The notes: generated by a model from the letters alone, not told the origin. Counted from the first letter of the stretch, positions 28,335-37,629 are shown. The stretch is 41,483 bases of DNA from Hymenobacter sp. (GCA_028288445.1 JAQBNT010000243.1:1-41483); one strand, 5' to 3'. Program-made: numbers and translations.

Positions 28335-29237
28335 ATGCCCGCCGTCATGTCCCAGCCCCTGTCCGAACCGCGGCCCATCTATCCGCGCACATCGCCCACC
28401 GGGGGCGAAATCACCGTGCTGACCATGGAGGAGGCCAACTGTGGCTTAGGCAAGTACGACCGGCGCGACGTGTTCAAGTGCATGCTGGTGTTGCAGGGCG
28501 CCAACGAGCTGCACTACGCCACCCGCAGCTACGCCATCGACCGGCCCGCGCTGGTGTTCACCAACCGCCTGGTGCCCTTTTCGTGGGAACCGGTCGAAGG
28601 TTCCCCCGCGCAAGTAGGCTACGTCATTGCCTTCACCGAGCCGTTCCTGCACGCGGCCATGCGCGGCGTCAGCCTCAAAGAGTCGGTCCTCTACCGCGTG
28701 GACGGCAACCCGGTCTATTACCTCGACGACGCGCAGCAGCGCTACTTGGGGGAGGTGTTTGGCCGAATGCGCAAGGACTTCGACGCCGACTACGAGCACA
28801 AGGACGAGCTGCTGCGCAGCCAGCTCTCGCTCATTGTCCACGAGGCGGCCCGGCTGGAGCCGGCCAGTCCGTTTCCGGCCGTGGCCACCAACGCCGCCGA
28901 GCGCGTCACCAACCTGTTCATGACGTTGCTGGAAATTCAATTTCCGGTGACCCAGCAGTACCACGAGCCCATCCTGAAGAATGCCCAGGACTACGCCGAC
29001 CGCCTGGCCCTGCACGTCAACAGCCTGAACCGGGCCGTGAAGGAAGTAACCGGCAAGCCCACCTCGGCCCACATCGCCGACCGCCTCACCAGCGAAGCCA
29101 AGGTGCTCTTGCACCACACCGACTGGAGCGTGGGCGACATCGCCGACCGCCTCGGCTTCGAGTACGCCACCTACTTCCACCGCTTCTTTAAGCGACACAC
29201 CGGCACCACGCCGCTGGCTTTTCGCCAAGCGGCCTAG
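28335..29237 (+). CDS. AraC family transcriptional regulator
   Basis: The protein has 300 residues. The N-terminal half is a cupin-like sensing region (for example ELHYATRSYAIDRPALVFTN). The C-terminal hundred residues form the double helix-turn-helix of the AraC family, with GDIADRLGFEYATYFHRFFK as the second helix pair and a family-typical GTTPLAFR end. ATG at 28335 is used; ATG at 28347 (MSQPLSEP) is equally plausible. It lies between its two most likely targets, the SDR operon and the old-yellow-enzyme gene, both of which carry 21-bp-spaced direct repeats. The inducer is unknown. Confidence 0.9.
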   Translation: MPAVMSQPLSEPRPIYPRTSPTGGEITVLTMEEANCGLGKYDRRDVFKCMLVLQGANELHYATRSYAIDRPALVFTNRLVPFSWEPVEGSPAQVGYVIAFTEPFLHAAMRGVSLKESVLYRVDGNPVYYLDDAQQRYLGEVFGRMRKDFDADYEHKDELLRSQLSLIVHEAARLEPASPFPAVATNAAERVTNLFMTLLEIQFPVTQQYHEPILKNAQDYADRLALHVNSLNRAVKEVTGKPTSAHIADRLTSEAKVLLHHTDWSVGDIADRLGFEYATYFHRFFKRHTGTTPLAFRQAA

Positions 29238-29255
29238 GCCCCCTCGCCCAGCCCG

Positions 29256-29288
29256 AAACGAGCGGCCCCACGGGCCGCTCGTTTTCGG
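29256..29288 (+). terminator. terminator of the AraC regulator gene
   Basis: The arms AACGAGCGGCCC (29259-29270) and complement (29274-29285) enclose a three-base loop and run into TTTTC. The terminator after the old-yellow-enzyme gene has the same AAACGAGCGG arm. Confidence 0.85.
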
Positions 29289-29308
29289 TAGGTGCCCAGC
29301 GGGTAGGC

Positions 29309-29373
29309 GTTTGATTTGTGCACAAAGCGGTTTGATTGGTATTGTGCTGCCCTTTGTCAGTTGGGGACCTTTG
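29309..29373 (+). promoter_or_regulatory. AraC-type box and promoter of the old-yellow-enzyme gene
   Basis: GTTTGAT repeats start at 29309 and 29330, again 21 bp apart, enclosing TTTGTGCACAAA at 29315-29326. GACCTTTG lies at 29366-29373. Every element keeps the same offset (3230 bp) from its counterpart upstream of the SDR gene, and the similarity covers about 75 bp. Confidence 0.7.
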
Positions 29374-29404
29374 TGTTGCTTTCAACTATACAGCAAGCCC
29401 CTTC

Positions 29405-30547
29405 ATGACAGCTACTGCGGAATATACCGATTTGCTTTTCAAGCCGTTTGCGTTTAAGCGCGGCATTCACCTGAAAAACTCGGTGGCCATGGCCCCGATG
29501 ACGACCTGGTCGAGCAACGAAGACCTAACCATCTCGAACGAGGAAGCGCGCTACTACGAGGCCCGCGTCAACGGCGTTGGGCTGGTCATCACCGGCTGCT
29601 CCCATGTTACGCCAAACGGGCAGGGATTCACGGATGAGTTCGCCTCCTCCGACGATTCGTTTATCCCAAGCCTGCGCAAACTGGCTGACGCGGCCAAAAG
29701 CGGTGGCGCGCCGGCCATCCTGCAAATCTTCCACGGCGGGAACAAGGCCCTGGCCGCCCTCGTGCCCCACGGCGACATCGTGAGCGCGAGCACCATGGCA
29801 ATAGAAGCTACCGCGTTTACGCCGGCAGCCAACTCCCGTGGCCTGCGCGACGACGAAATCCAGGACATCATCCAGGCTTTCGGCCAGGCCACACGACGGG
29901 CCATCGAGGCGGGCTTCGACGGGGTCGAATTGCACGGTGCCCACGGCTTCCTGCTTCAGAACTTCCTTTCCCCCTTCTTCAATCAACGCACCGACGAGTG
30001 GGGCGGCTCCCTGGAAAACCGCCTGCGCTTCCCAGTGGCCGTAGTGCGGGAGGTACAGCGCGTGATAGAGGAACACGCCACCCGCCCGTTCCTGCTCGGC
30101 TACCGCGTGTCGCCGGATGAGCCCTAGGAAGGCGGACTACGCATTGGCGACGTTTACGAGCTGCTCGACCGCCTAGCCGCGCTCGACATTGACTACGTGC
30201 ATGTCTCGCTGTCGAGCGTACTTACCGCCAAGCCCGTTGATGACCAGGACGGCCAGCTGGTGATAGAAAGTGTTATAGCGCGACTGAACGGCCGCCTGCC
30301 CGTCGTTTCTGCCGGCCACATCCGCACGCCCGCCGAGGCACGCCAAGCCCTGGAGCTTGGGCTATCGGTGGTAGCCGTGGGCCAGGGACTGGTCATGAAC
30401 CCGAACTGGCTGGAACTCGCCGCCAGTGGCCGGGAAGCCGAAATTCGCACCGCGCTCCAGCCCGCCACCGTCGAAGCGCACCGCATTCCCGGGAAGTTGT
30501 GGGGGGTTATCCAAGCGGCAACCGGCTGGTTCACGCTGGCCGAGTAG
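29405..30547 (+). pseudogene. old-yellow-enzyme type NADH:flavin oxidoreductase, split by an in-frame amber codon
   Basis: The frame from ATG 29405 to the stop at 30545-30547 encodes a full-length ene-reductase of 380 residues plus one internal TAG at codon 241 (30125-30127). The first part has the FMN-site region MAPMTTW (29-35), HGGNKA (110-115) and the substrate-binding H177/H180 pair in ELHGAHGF, then RTDEWGGSLENR. The part after TAG continues the same family without frame change (EGGLRIGDVYELLDRL, SAGHIRTP, GQGLVMNP). It holds the strands that bind the FMN phosphate, so the 240-residue product should lack cofactor binding. Flanking residues are conserved, so a single-base nonsense change is likely; readthrough or sequencing error are alternatives. 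The promoter and terminator look intact. Confidence 0.85.
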
Positions 30548-30634
30548 TCTTCCAACGGGTTTCCCAACAGGCCGCCGAATCCCGGCGCCTTGCCCGCACC
30601 ACGGCTTATAGCGGGCGCTAGTTGCCTATAACCA

Positions 30635-30664
30635 AAACGAGCGGACCATTTGGCCCGCTCGTTT
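30635..30664 (+). terminator. terminator of the old-yellow-enzyme gene
   Basis: The arms AAACGAGCGG and CCGCTCGTTT flank a ten-base loop and end in TTT. It lies about 90 bp after the final stop codon. Confidence 0.75.
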
Positions 30665-30744
30665 CGTGCGGTAGCTCCCTAAGGTTACTTAAACGGTCAA
30701 AATAACAAACGGCAAGTTAGTAGCCCCGCCTACGCCCTCGGATT

Positions 30745-31023
30745 CTCCGGCCCCGCAGGTAAAAATCGGGCATGTACCAAAGGTTGCGGGACTAAAAACC
30801 CACTCATGCCAACGAACTCGGTTTGCAGGTCACGGGCCGGGTTTTCGACTACGTCTTTGCCTCAGCCGTGCTGATGCTGGCGTTCGGCGATGAGCTGGCC
30901 CAGGTCCCAATACAGCTGTATCTGCTGCTGGTTTACCTGTTGCAGCGCACGGTATTGGGCATCGCGTACGCGCTGCTTCACGGCGGTCAGCAGCTGGTGG
31001 TAGTCGGTCGGGGTAGGATTCAT
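30745..31023 (-). pseudogene. remnant of a YhcG/DUF1016-type nuclease N-terminal domain
   Basis: Reading leftward from ATG 31023, the frame gives MNPTPTDYHQLLTAVKQRV and then YWDLGQLIAERQHQHG, the start of the DUF1016 N-terminal (YhcG, PDDEXK-associated) domain. It stops at TGA (30862-30864) where homologues have tryptophan. The frame then continues recognisably as GKDVVENPARDLQTEFVGMSGF, and after a net frameshift as NLWYMPDFYL. The C-terminal nuclease domain is absent. This is therefore a decayed fragment with a nonsense codon, an indel and a 3' deletion. Intact relatives are linked to restriction or defence loci, but none is visible here. Confidence 0.75.
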
Positions 31024-31109
31024 CAGAACCAAGGTAAGGATGGCTCCCGACCGCGCCATAACCTTTTCCTAACCTGCCGGGTAAGCAAAACCCCGTTAGC
31101 TTCGCCCTC

Positions 31110-31604
31110 ATGAAAACGCTTTATCTCCTTCGCCACGCCAAATCCAGCTGGAGCTTCGATGAGCTCAGCGACCAGGAACGCCCCCTCAACGACCGGGGCC
31201 GCGACGATGCCCCCCTGATGGGCCAGGCCCTGGCCAAGCGCCGCATCTGCCCCGACGTCATCGTGAGCTCGCCCGCCGTGCGCGCCATGAGCACGGCCGT
31301 GCTGGTGGCCCGCGAAATGCAGTACCCGCACGATAAAATCGTGGTCGAGTCCGGCATCTACGGGGCCGACGTGGACGATTTCCTCGCCATCCTCAGAGAG
31401 TTGCCCGCTTCGGCCGCCTCGGCCCTGGTGGTGGGCCACAACCCCACCATCACCGAAACGGCCAACGCGCTCTCGCCCTCCAGCCTCAACGAGATGCCCA
31501 CCGCCGCCGTGGTGTGCCTGCGCTTCGAGTGCGATAAATGGGAGGAAATGAGCAAGGTGAACGCCGAGTTTTATTTCTACGACTACCCGCGCAACGCGGA
31601 GTAA
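31110..31604 (+). CDS. SixA-like histidine phosphatase
   Basis: This protein of 164 residues begins with the phosphohistidine signature LRHAKSSW (R8, H9 nucleophile) and has the second histidine in VVGHNPTI near residue 112. Length and motif fit the SixA branch of the histidine phosphatase superfamily, which removes phosphate from phosphohistidine proteins in Escherichia coli; the substrate here is unknown. It is cytoplasmic. It lies upstream of polyphosphate kinase on the same strand, with a palindromic repeat filling the gap, so co-transcription may be reduced. Confidence 0.85.
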   Translation: MKTLYLLRHAKSSWSFDELSDQERPLNDRGRDDAPLMGQALAKRRICPDVIVSSPAVRAMSTAVLVAREMQYPHDKIVVESGIYGADVDDFLAILRELPASAASALVVGHNPTITETANALSPSSLNEMPTAAVVCLRFECDKWEEMSKVNAEFYFYDYPRNAE

Positions 31605-31633
31605 GGGGCTAACCGGGTCGTGGTAACAAAAAA

Positions 31634-31758
31634 AGAACGTCATGCTCATCTGGCGTCCGCGCCGTCGAAGCATCTCTACCGTAGAAGTAATCAATACTCT
31701 TGCAACGAAGCGGTAAATATGCTTCGATGGCGCGGACGCCAGATGAGCATGACGTTCT
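31634..31758. repeat. MITE-like palindrome, copy B
   Basis: The outer arms (AGAACGTCATGCTCATCTGG... and its complement) are perfect for about 30 bp. The inside resembles copy A (GAAGCATCTCTACC, AGTAATCAATA, then a returning GGTA..ATGCTTC arm). It fills most of the gap between the phosphatase stop and the polyphosphate kinase start, ending 26 bp before the latter, so it may form a strong hairpin in any read-through transcript. Confidence 0.85.
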
Positions 31759-31784
31759 GTTAATTTTCAACTGACCCCAACGAA

Positions 31785-33857
31785 TTGAAAACCCTTTCCC
31801 GCGACCTGAGCTGGCTGCGTTTCAACGCCCGCGTGCTGCAAGAAGCCCAGACCGATGCCGTGCCGCTGCTGGAGCGCCTCAAGTTCCTGGCTATTTTCAG
31901 CAGCAACCTCGATGAGTTTTTTAAAGTGCGCGTGGCCACGCTGCGGCGGCTGACCAAGCTCAAAAAGAAAACCCGCGCCCGGCTCGGCGACAGCCCCAAG
32001 CGGCAGCTCAAGGAAGTGCTGGCCGAAGTGGCGCGGCAGCAGCAGGAGTTCGGCGCCACGTTCCGCGAGCAATTGCTACCCGAGCTCAACCGCCACCACA
32101 TTCACCTGCTCACCGAGGCCGAGCTCACTGCCAAGCAGCGCGAGTGGACCCTGCGCTACTTCGAGAAAAACGTGCGCGACCTGCTCTCGCCCGTGGCCCT
32201 CGATGACACGCTGCACCACCTCTTTCTCAAGGACCAGGCCGTCTACCTCACCTTTTTCCTGAGCCAGCCCCACGCCGCCGGCAAAGCCAAAAGCAAGCAC
32301 GCCGACGAGCGGGTGCTGATAATGGAGCTGCCCACCAAGCGCCACGGCGGCCGCTTCGTGCGCCTGCCCGACGAGGGCGAGGAGCGCTACGTGCTGTTCC
32401 TGGACGACGTAATCCGCGTAGGCGCGGCCAATTTATTTCCGGCTTATGAGCAGGTGCAAGTCAACGCCGTGAAGCTCTCGCGCGATGCCGAGCTGGACAT
32501 TGAGGAAGAGGTGTCGGGCGATTTGATGGAGAAAATCCGCAGCAGCCTGGCCAAGCGCACCACCGGCTTCCCCGCCCGCATGCTCTTCGACCCCCAGATG
32601 CCCAAGGAAGTGCTGCGCGCCATCAAGCAGAAAACCGGCATCACCGACGAGGAATTGGTGGAGGGCAGCCGCTACCACAATTTCCGCGATTTCTTCGGCT
32701 TCCCCGATTTTGGCGAGGCCGACTTTCACTACCCGCCCCGGCCCGCGCTGCCGCACCCCACGCTGCCGCGCACGGGCAGCCTGCTGGCGGCCATCGGCCA
32801 GCGCGACCACCTGCTGCACCCGCCCTACCAGTCGTTCGACTATGTGACGCGCCTGCTGCGCGAAGCCGCCGCCGACCCGCGCGTGTCGGCCATCAGCATC
32901 ACGCTCTACCGCGTGGCCAGCAAAAGCGCCGTGGTAAAAGCGTTATTGAAAGCCGCCAAAAACGGCAAGCAGGTGACCGTAGTAGTCGAGCTGAAAGCGC
33001 GGTTCGATGAGGAATCCAACCTCTTCTGGGCCGATAAGCTGAAGCGGGCCGGCGCGCACGTCGTCTTCACCCCGCCCGAGTTGAAGGTACACAGCAAGCT
33101 TCTGCTCATCGCCCGCCGCGAGGCCGACGAAACCACGCGCCGCTACGGCTACTTCAGCACCGGCAACTTCAACGAAAGCACCAGCGAGCTCTACACCGAC
33201 CACGGCCTGTTCACGGCCGACGAGCGGCTAACCCGGGAATCGGCCGCCGTGTTCGACTACCTGCGCGACCAAACCACCGAGCCCGAATTGAAGCAGTTGC
33301 TGGTGGCCCCCTTCGGCCTGCGCCCCGGCCTGTGTGCCCTCATCGACTACGAAATCAAGCAGGCCAAAAAAGGCCACGAGGCCTACATCATCCTCAAAGT
33401 AAATGCCGTGGAGGACGAGGGCATGATTGCCAAGCTCTACGAAGCCAGCCACGCCGGCGTGCGCGTCGAGCTCATCGTGCGCGGCATTGGCCGGCTGGTG
33501 CCCGGCCAGCCCGGCTTCAGCGAAAACATCAGCCAGCGCGGCCTCGTCGACCGGTTTCTGGAGCACAGCCGCGTCTACGTGTTCGGCCACGGCGGCGAGG
33601 AAAAAGTTTACGTCTCCTCCGCCGACTGGATGACGCGCAACCTCGACCGCCGCGTGGAAGTGGCCTTCCCCATCCTCGCCGAAAGCCTGCGCGCCGAAGT
33701 GCGCCAGCTGCTCGATTTCCAACGCAACGACAACGTGAAGGCCCGCGATTTTGAGAATGATTTTATTCCGGCGGTGGAAGGGGAGAGGCCGCTACGGGCC
33801 CAGGAAGCCACCTACGCGTGGCTGAAAGGCCTGAAGCGCCGCCAGCGAAAAGCGTAG
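31785..33857 (+). CDS. ppk1: polyphosphate kinase 1
   Basis: This protein of 690 residues matches PPK1, which reversibly makes polyphosphate from ATP. It opens LSRDLSWLRFNARVLQEA with SSNLDEFFKVRVA, the classic N-terminal domain. The two catalytic histidines fit H436 (VHSKLLLI) and H602 (FGHGGEEKVYVSS), with YFSTGNFNESTS and SADWMTRNLDRRVE nearby. The start is TTG at 31785: a TAA stop lies in frame at 31761 and there is no ATG or GTG between. The start is therefore firm, but it lies only 26 bp from repeat B, leaving little room for a conventional promoter and leader. A terminator follows the stop. Confidence 0.96.
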   Translation: MKTLSRDLSWLRFNARVLQEAQTDAVPLLERLKFLAIFSSNLDEFFKVRVATLRRLTKLKKKTRARLGDSPKRQLKEVLAEVARQQQEFGATFREQLLPELNRHHIHLLTEAELTAKQREWTLRYFEKNVRDLLSPVALDDTLHHLFLKDQAVYLTFFLSQPHAAGKAKSKHADERVLIMELPTKRHGGRFVRLPDEGEERYVLFLDDVIRVGAANLFPAYEQVQVNAVKLSRDAELDIEEEVSGDLMEKIRSSLAKRTTGFPARMLFDPQMPKEVLRAIKQKTGITDEELVEGSRYHNFRDFFGFPDFGEADFHYPPRPALPHPTLPRTGSLLAAIGQRDHLLHPPYQSFDYVTRLLREAAADPRVSAISITLYRVASKSAVVKALLKAAKNGKQVTVVVELKARFDEESNLFWADKLKRAGAHVVFTPPELKVHSKLLLIARREADETTRRYGYFSTGNFNESTSELYTDHGLFTADERLTRESAAVFDYLRDQTTEPELKQLLVAPFGLRPGLCALIDYEIKQAKKGHEAYIILKVNAVEDEGMIAKLYEASHAGVRVELIVRGIGRLVPGQPGFSENISQRGLVDRFLEHSRVYVFGHGGEEKVYVSSADWMTRNLDRRVEVAFPILAESLRAEVRQLLDFQRNDNVKARDFENDFIPAVEGERPLRAQEATYAWLKGLKRRQRKA

Positions 33858-33882
33858 TACGCCGGAAGTAGCTATTTCATAA

Positions 33883-33916
33883 AAAAAAGGCCCGCTATAG
33901 TATAGCGGGCCTTTTT
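33883..33916 (+). terminator. terminator of ppk1
   Basis: An A-run, the arms AGGCCCGCTATA and TATAGCGGGCCT, and a T-run make a symmetric hairpin that can end transcription from both the kinase gene and the convergent CHRD gene. Confidence 0.85.
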
Positions 33917-33975
33917 GTGGTTTCAACCGAGTTGTTTCATCGGCAGCAGTTGCGCCGAAAAATAGCTTGGTAGAA

Positions 33976-34410
33976 TTACTTCTTCTTAATGTCGCCGCGA
34001 ATCTCGCCGTTCGAATAAGTTGCCGAGTGCATGTTCACATACATGCCGTTGTTGAGCAGCTGGGTAGCCTGCTCGTCCGTGAGCGTTACCGTACCCGTGA
34101 TGGGCGAAGTCAGCGAAGCAAACGGAATGGCCACTACGCCATTAGTACCTGGCGCGCCGGCGTGGATGTGTGCTGCCAAAGGCGTAAAACCCGAAAAGGT
34201 GACCTTGTACGTAAGCTGCTTATTGCTGCTGGTGTACGTGCCCTCGAAATTGCCGGCAGCGGTCGAGTTGTTGGTTGGTACCTGCTGAGCACTGTTGATG
34301 GTTGCCGTCAGGTCAGTGGTGGTGTTGGCGGGAGTGGAGTCATCCTTTTTGCTGCAGGCAGTAAAAAGACTCAATGCTGATGCTAGGAAGAAAATGTAGG
34401 ACTTTTTCAT
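33976..34410 (-). CDS. CHRD-domain lipoprotein
   Basis: This protein of 144 residues has a lipoprotein signal with lipobox LFTAC (C19) followed by KKDDS. Residues about 30-142 match the CHRD domain: TATINSAQQVP, HIHAGAPGTNG, LLNNGMYVNMHS and NGEIRGDI. CHRD domains were first noted in chordin; in bacteria they are exported and of unknown role, possibly binding metals or sugars through the HIH and MHS histidines. The N-terminus predicts attachment to the inner or outer membrane. It is divergent from the TonB receptor gene across a 360-bp AT-rich gap. Confidence 0.88.
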   Translation of the reverse strand: MKKSYIFFLASALSLFTACSKKDDSTPANTTTDLTATINSAQQVPTNNSTAAGNFEGTYTSSNKQLTYKVTFSGFTPLAAHIHAGAPGTNGVVAIPFASLTSPITGTVTLTDEQATQLLNNGMYVNMHSATYSNGEIRGDIKKK

Positions 34411-34770
34411 GTTGATTGAGTAATTTGGACTTGAAGAGAAAATTAAAACGGTTTAAGTTATTGTGACCATAACTTTAACAAAAGAAAAAGGTTTACGCTA
34501 ATATTCCACAATGGAGACTTATATTTCCATTATTTGGAACAAAAACAGTCATTATTCCCAATTTGGTACAAGATTTTATGTAATTAGATTATTCAGTGAA
34601 ATAATATTTTATCTGGACAATAACGATTATTTAACTTGTTGTTTTTGAAAAGTAAATAAGATTATTCCGGCTTAGGCTTCTTTCAAAAAGCACCCGGCTA
34701 TTGCCTTCGTTTCTCAGCCTTCTTCTTAGATTTTAAACTTTTAAAAAATTTTCTCTCCACAATCCTTTGC
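34411..34770. promoter_or_regulatory. AT-rich divergent promoter region with a 21-bp dyad
   Basis: No gene is seen in this 360-bp gap. On the CHRD side, AAGTTAT and ATAACTT (34455-34461 and 34469-34475) form a dyad with a seven-base centre, about 45 bp before the CHRD start codon, in a good place for an operator. The remaining part is strongly AT-rich and must hold the promoter for the TonB receptor. Confidence 0.5.
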
Positions 34771-37629
34771 ATGAATAATTTTACCTTGCGTTACCTTTTG
34801 CTGGGTGTTTCGTTGAGCCCGGTGCTGCTGCCGGCGGCTGCCCAGGCCCAGATTCCCGCTGCTTCAAACAACGGTGCCGGGACTGCCGCCACTGGCACTT
34901 CATCGAGCCTGACCGGGCAGGTTACTTCTGCCCAGGGGCAGGTGCAGCCCAATACTTCGGTGTCCATCATTTCGCTGGCCACCAGCCAGCGCCGCACCGT
35001 GCAGGCCGGCCCCACGGGCACGTTCACCATCCCCGGGCTGGTGCCCGGTGGGCCCTACGTGGTGCAGGTGCAGCAGCCCGGCTTCCGGGTGCAGAACATC
35101 ACCAACGTGTTTCTGAAAGCGGGCGAGGCCACCGTGCTCACCGTGACGCTGAACCCCGAAACGGTGGCCGTAGGTACCCGCCGCAGTGACCGTACTGCCC
35201 TGGAATCGGCGGTGCCGGTTGACGTGGTGGAAATGAGCGAGCTGGTGCGCACCGTGCCCCAGACCGACCTCACGCAGCTGCTGCAATACTCCGTGGCGGC
35301 CTTCAACTCGACGCGCCAGACGGGAGCCGGCGGCTCCGACCACGTGGACCCCGCCAGCCTGCGCGGCCTGGGCACCGACCAGATGCTGGTCCTTGTGAAC
35401 GGCAAGCGCCGCCACACCACGGCCCTGGTAAACCTGCTGAGCAACCGCGGCTTGGGCAGCGTAGGCACCGACCTCAACACCTTGTCCAGCCTGGGTGTGG
35501 AGCGCGTCGAAGTACTGCGCGATGGTGCGGCGGCCCAGTACGGCTCCGACGCCATTGCCGGCGTGATGAACATTAACCTGAAAAGCGACAACCATGGCGG
35601 CAGCGTGCTGCTGAGCTCGGGCGTGACCTCGGAGGGCGACGGCCTGGCCACGCTGCTGGGCGTGAACAAAGGCTTTCGCCTGGGCCAGAAGGGCTTTTTG
35701 AACCTGACTGCCGACGCCGACTACCGCGGCCGCACCACCCGCGGCTACGCCCGCGACCCACTGGTGACGCCCGTGTTTGTGGCCAACAACCCGGCCGCCG
35801 AACAGGCCGCGCTGGCGGCGGCCGGCAAAACCTACAAAGACTTTGAGCAGCACAACGGCGATGCCCGCGTGCGCAACGTGCGGGGCCTTTTCAATGCCCG
35901 GGTGGAGGTATCGGAAGCGCTGGCATTCTATGGCTTTGGCAGCTACAATTTCCGCCGGGGGCAGGCCAACACGCCGTGGGTACTGCCCGCCACCCAGCCC
36001 AATGATGTGATAAAAGAACTGTTCCCGTATGGCTACCAGCCCGAGGTGAACACCCGCATCCACGACGCCGCGGGCACGGTGGGCGTGGTACTGGGCCGCA
36101 GCGGCCCCAACCACTGGACCCTGGACCTTAGCAACACCACCGGCTACAACCGGATGAACTACGACCTGGCCAACACGCTGAACGCGTCGCTGGGCTCGGA
36201 GTCGCCCACGGTGTTCGACAACGCCGGCGGCTTCCAGTTCCTGCAAAACGTGACCAACGCCACGGCCAACCGCTTTTTCGACAAGGTGCTGGCCGGTACC
36301 AACGTGGCTTTGGGGGGCGAGTTCCGGGCCGACCGGTACGAAATCCTGCGCGGCGATGTGCGCGCTGAGGCCGAATACGACAACAACTCGCTGGGCAAGC
36401 AGGGCGCGCAGGGCTTCAGCGGCTTCGGCGAAGCCTCGGTCGTAGTGGGCAACCGGACCAACGTGGGCGCCTTTCTCGACGTGGAGGCCGACATCACCAA
36501 GCACTGGTCGGTGAGCGGCGCGCTGCGCTATGAGAATTACTCTACCTTCGGCTCGGCCTTCATCTACAAAGCAACTACCCGCGTGCAGGCCACCAAGTTC
36601 CTGGCCCTGCGCGGCGCTTTCAACACGGGCTTCCGGGCTCCGTCGCTCCAGCAGGTGCTGTACCGGCAGATTACGCAGCGGCCGGGAGTGGACGGCGTAA
36701 CCTACGACGGCATTTTCAACAACCAGAACCCGCTACGCGTCGCCGTGGGGGTACCGGAGCTGTTCGCCGAGAAATCAATTAACTACAGCGCCGGATTAGT
36801 GCTGACCCCCACGTCCGCATTCTCGCTCACGGCCGATGTGTATCAGATTGATATTAACGACCGTATTACGCTGTCGGGCCTGCTGCGCAAGGAATCTTTC
36901 GGCATCAACGCGAAGCTGACGCAGGACTTCACCAACACCCGGGTGGATGCCGCCCGGTTTTTTACCAATGACCTGGACACCCGCACCCAGGGACTCGATT
37001 TGGTGGCTAACTACCGTCATGCCCTGAGCAAGGGCCAGCTGGCGGTGACGGCAGCGGCTAACTTCAACCAGACCCGCACCCGCGCCCAGAACGTCCCGGC
37101 CAACTTCAGCAACCTGGAAACCGACGATAACCCGACCACCAACTACATCGACCCGCGCCAGCTTTCGCTCATCGAAACCGGTAACCCGGCCAGCAAAATC
37201 CTGCTCGGGGTGAACTACAACCTCGGCAAATTCGGGGTGGGCTTGCGCAACACCTACTTTGGGGAGGTGAAATACTACGACGTGGCCCCGGACCCCAAGT
37301 TTGGCTTTGGCGGCTATCTGCTGGTGTTTAATCCCCGCACCGTGACCGATTTGCTCGTGAGCTACCAGCCCGCCAAGGCCCTGACGCTGACCGCGGGCGC
37401 ACAAAACCTGTTCAACGTGAAGCCAAATACCATTGACGAAGCCGCTTCCAATGGCGTGGCTCCTGGCGGCTTCACCAGCCGCAGCGATTTCGAGCGCTAT
37501 TTCCAGAACCGCTTCGGCGTTCCGTCGCCCTTCCCCGCTAACCGCGACATTTACCCCTATGCTCCGGTGCAAATGGGCTTCAACGGGGCGTTCCTGTACC
37601 TGAAGGCCGTGTATAATTTCGGGATTTAA
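34771..37629 (+). CDS. TonB-dependent outer-membrane receptor with regulatory-like N-terminal domain
   Basis: The protein has 952 residues. A signal peptide of about 26 residues ends in AAAQA. A CarboxypepD-regulatory-like beta domain covers about 48-130 (TGQVTSAQGQVQPN...GFRVQNIT). A plug domain spans about 140-270, with LRGLGTDQMLVLVNGKRRH and the VERVEVLRDGAAAQYGSDA segment typical of siderophore/vitamin-type receptors. The rest is a 22-strand barrel. No SusD-like gene follows, so it is more likely a stand-alone receptor than part of a glycan system. The substrate is not readable. Its stop codon lies inside a long perfect inverted repeat shared with the convergent gene. Confidence 0.93.
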   Translation: MNNFTLRYLLLGVSLSPVLLPAAAQAQIPAASNNGAGTAATGTSSSLTGQVTSAQGQVQPNTSVSIISLATSQRRTVQAGPTGTFTIPGLVPGGPYVVQVQQPGFRVQNITNVFLKAGEATVLTVTLNPETVAVGTRRSDRTALESAVPVDVVEMSELVRTVPQTDLTQLLQYSVAAFNSTRQTGAGGSDHVDPASLRGLGTDQMLVLVNGKRRHTTALVNLLSNRGLGSVGTDLNTLSSLGVERVEVLRDGAAAQYGSDAIAGVMNINLKSDNHGGSVLLSSGVTSEGDGLATLLGVNKGFRLGQKGFLNLTADADYRGRTTRGYARDPLVTPVFVANNPAAEQAALAAAGKTYKDFEQHNGDARVRNVRGLFNARVEVSEALAFYGFGSYNFRRGQANTPWVLPATQPNDVIKELFPYGYQPEVNTRIHDAAGTVGVVLGRSGPNHWTLDLSNTTGYNRMNYDLANTLNASLGSESPTVFDNAGGFQFLQNVTNATANRFFDKVLAGTNVALGGEFRADRYEILRGDVRAEAEYDNNSLGKQGAQGFSGFGEASVVVGNRTNVGAFLDVEADITKHWSVSGALRYENYSTFGSAFIYKATTRVQATKFLALRGAFNTGFRAPSLQQVLYRQITQRPGVDGVTYDGIFNNQNPLRVAVGVPELFAEKSINYSAGLVLTPTSAFSLTADVYQIDINDRITLSGLLRKESFGINAKLTQDFTNTRVDAARFFTNDLDTRTQGLDLVANYRHALSKGQLAVTAAANFNQTRTRAQNVPANFSNLETDDNPTTNYIDPRQLSLIETGNPASKILLGVNYNLGKFGVGLRNTYFGEVKYYDVAPDPKFGFGGYLLVFNPRTVTDLLVSYQPAKALTLTAGAQNLFNVKPNTIDEAASNGVAPGGFTSRSDFERYFQNRFGVPSPFPANRDIYPYAPVQMGFNGAFLYLKAVYNFGI

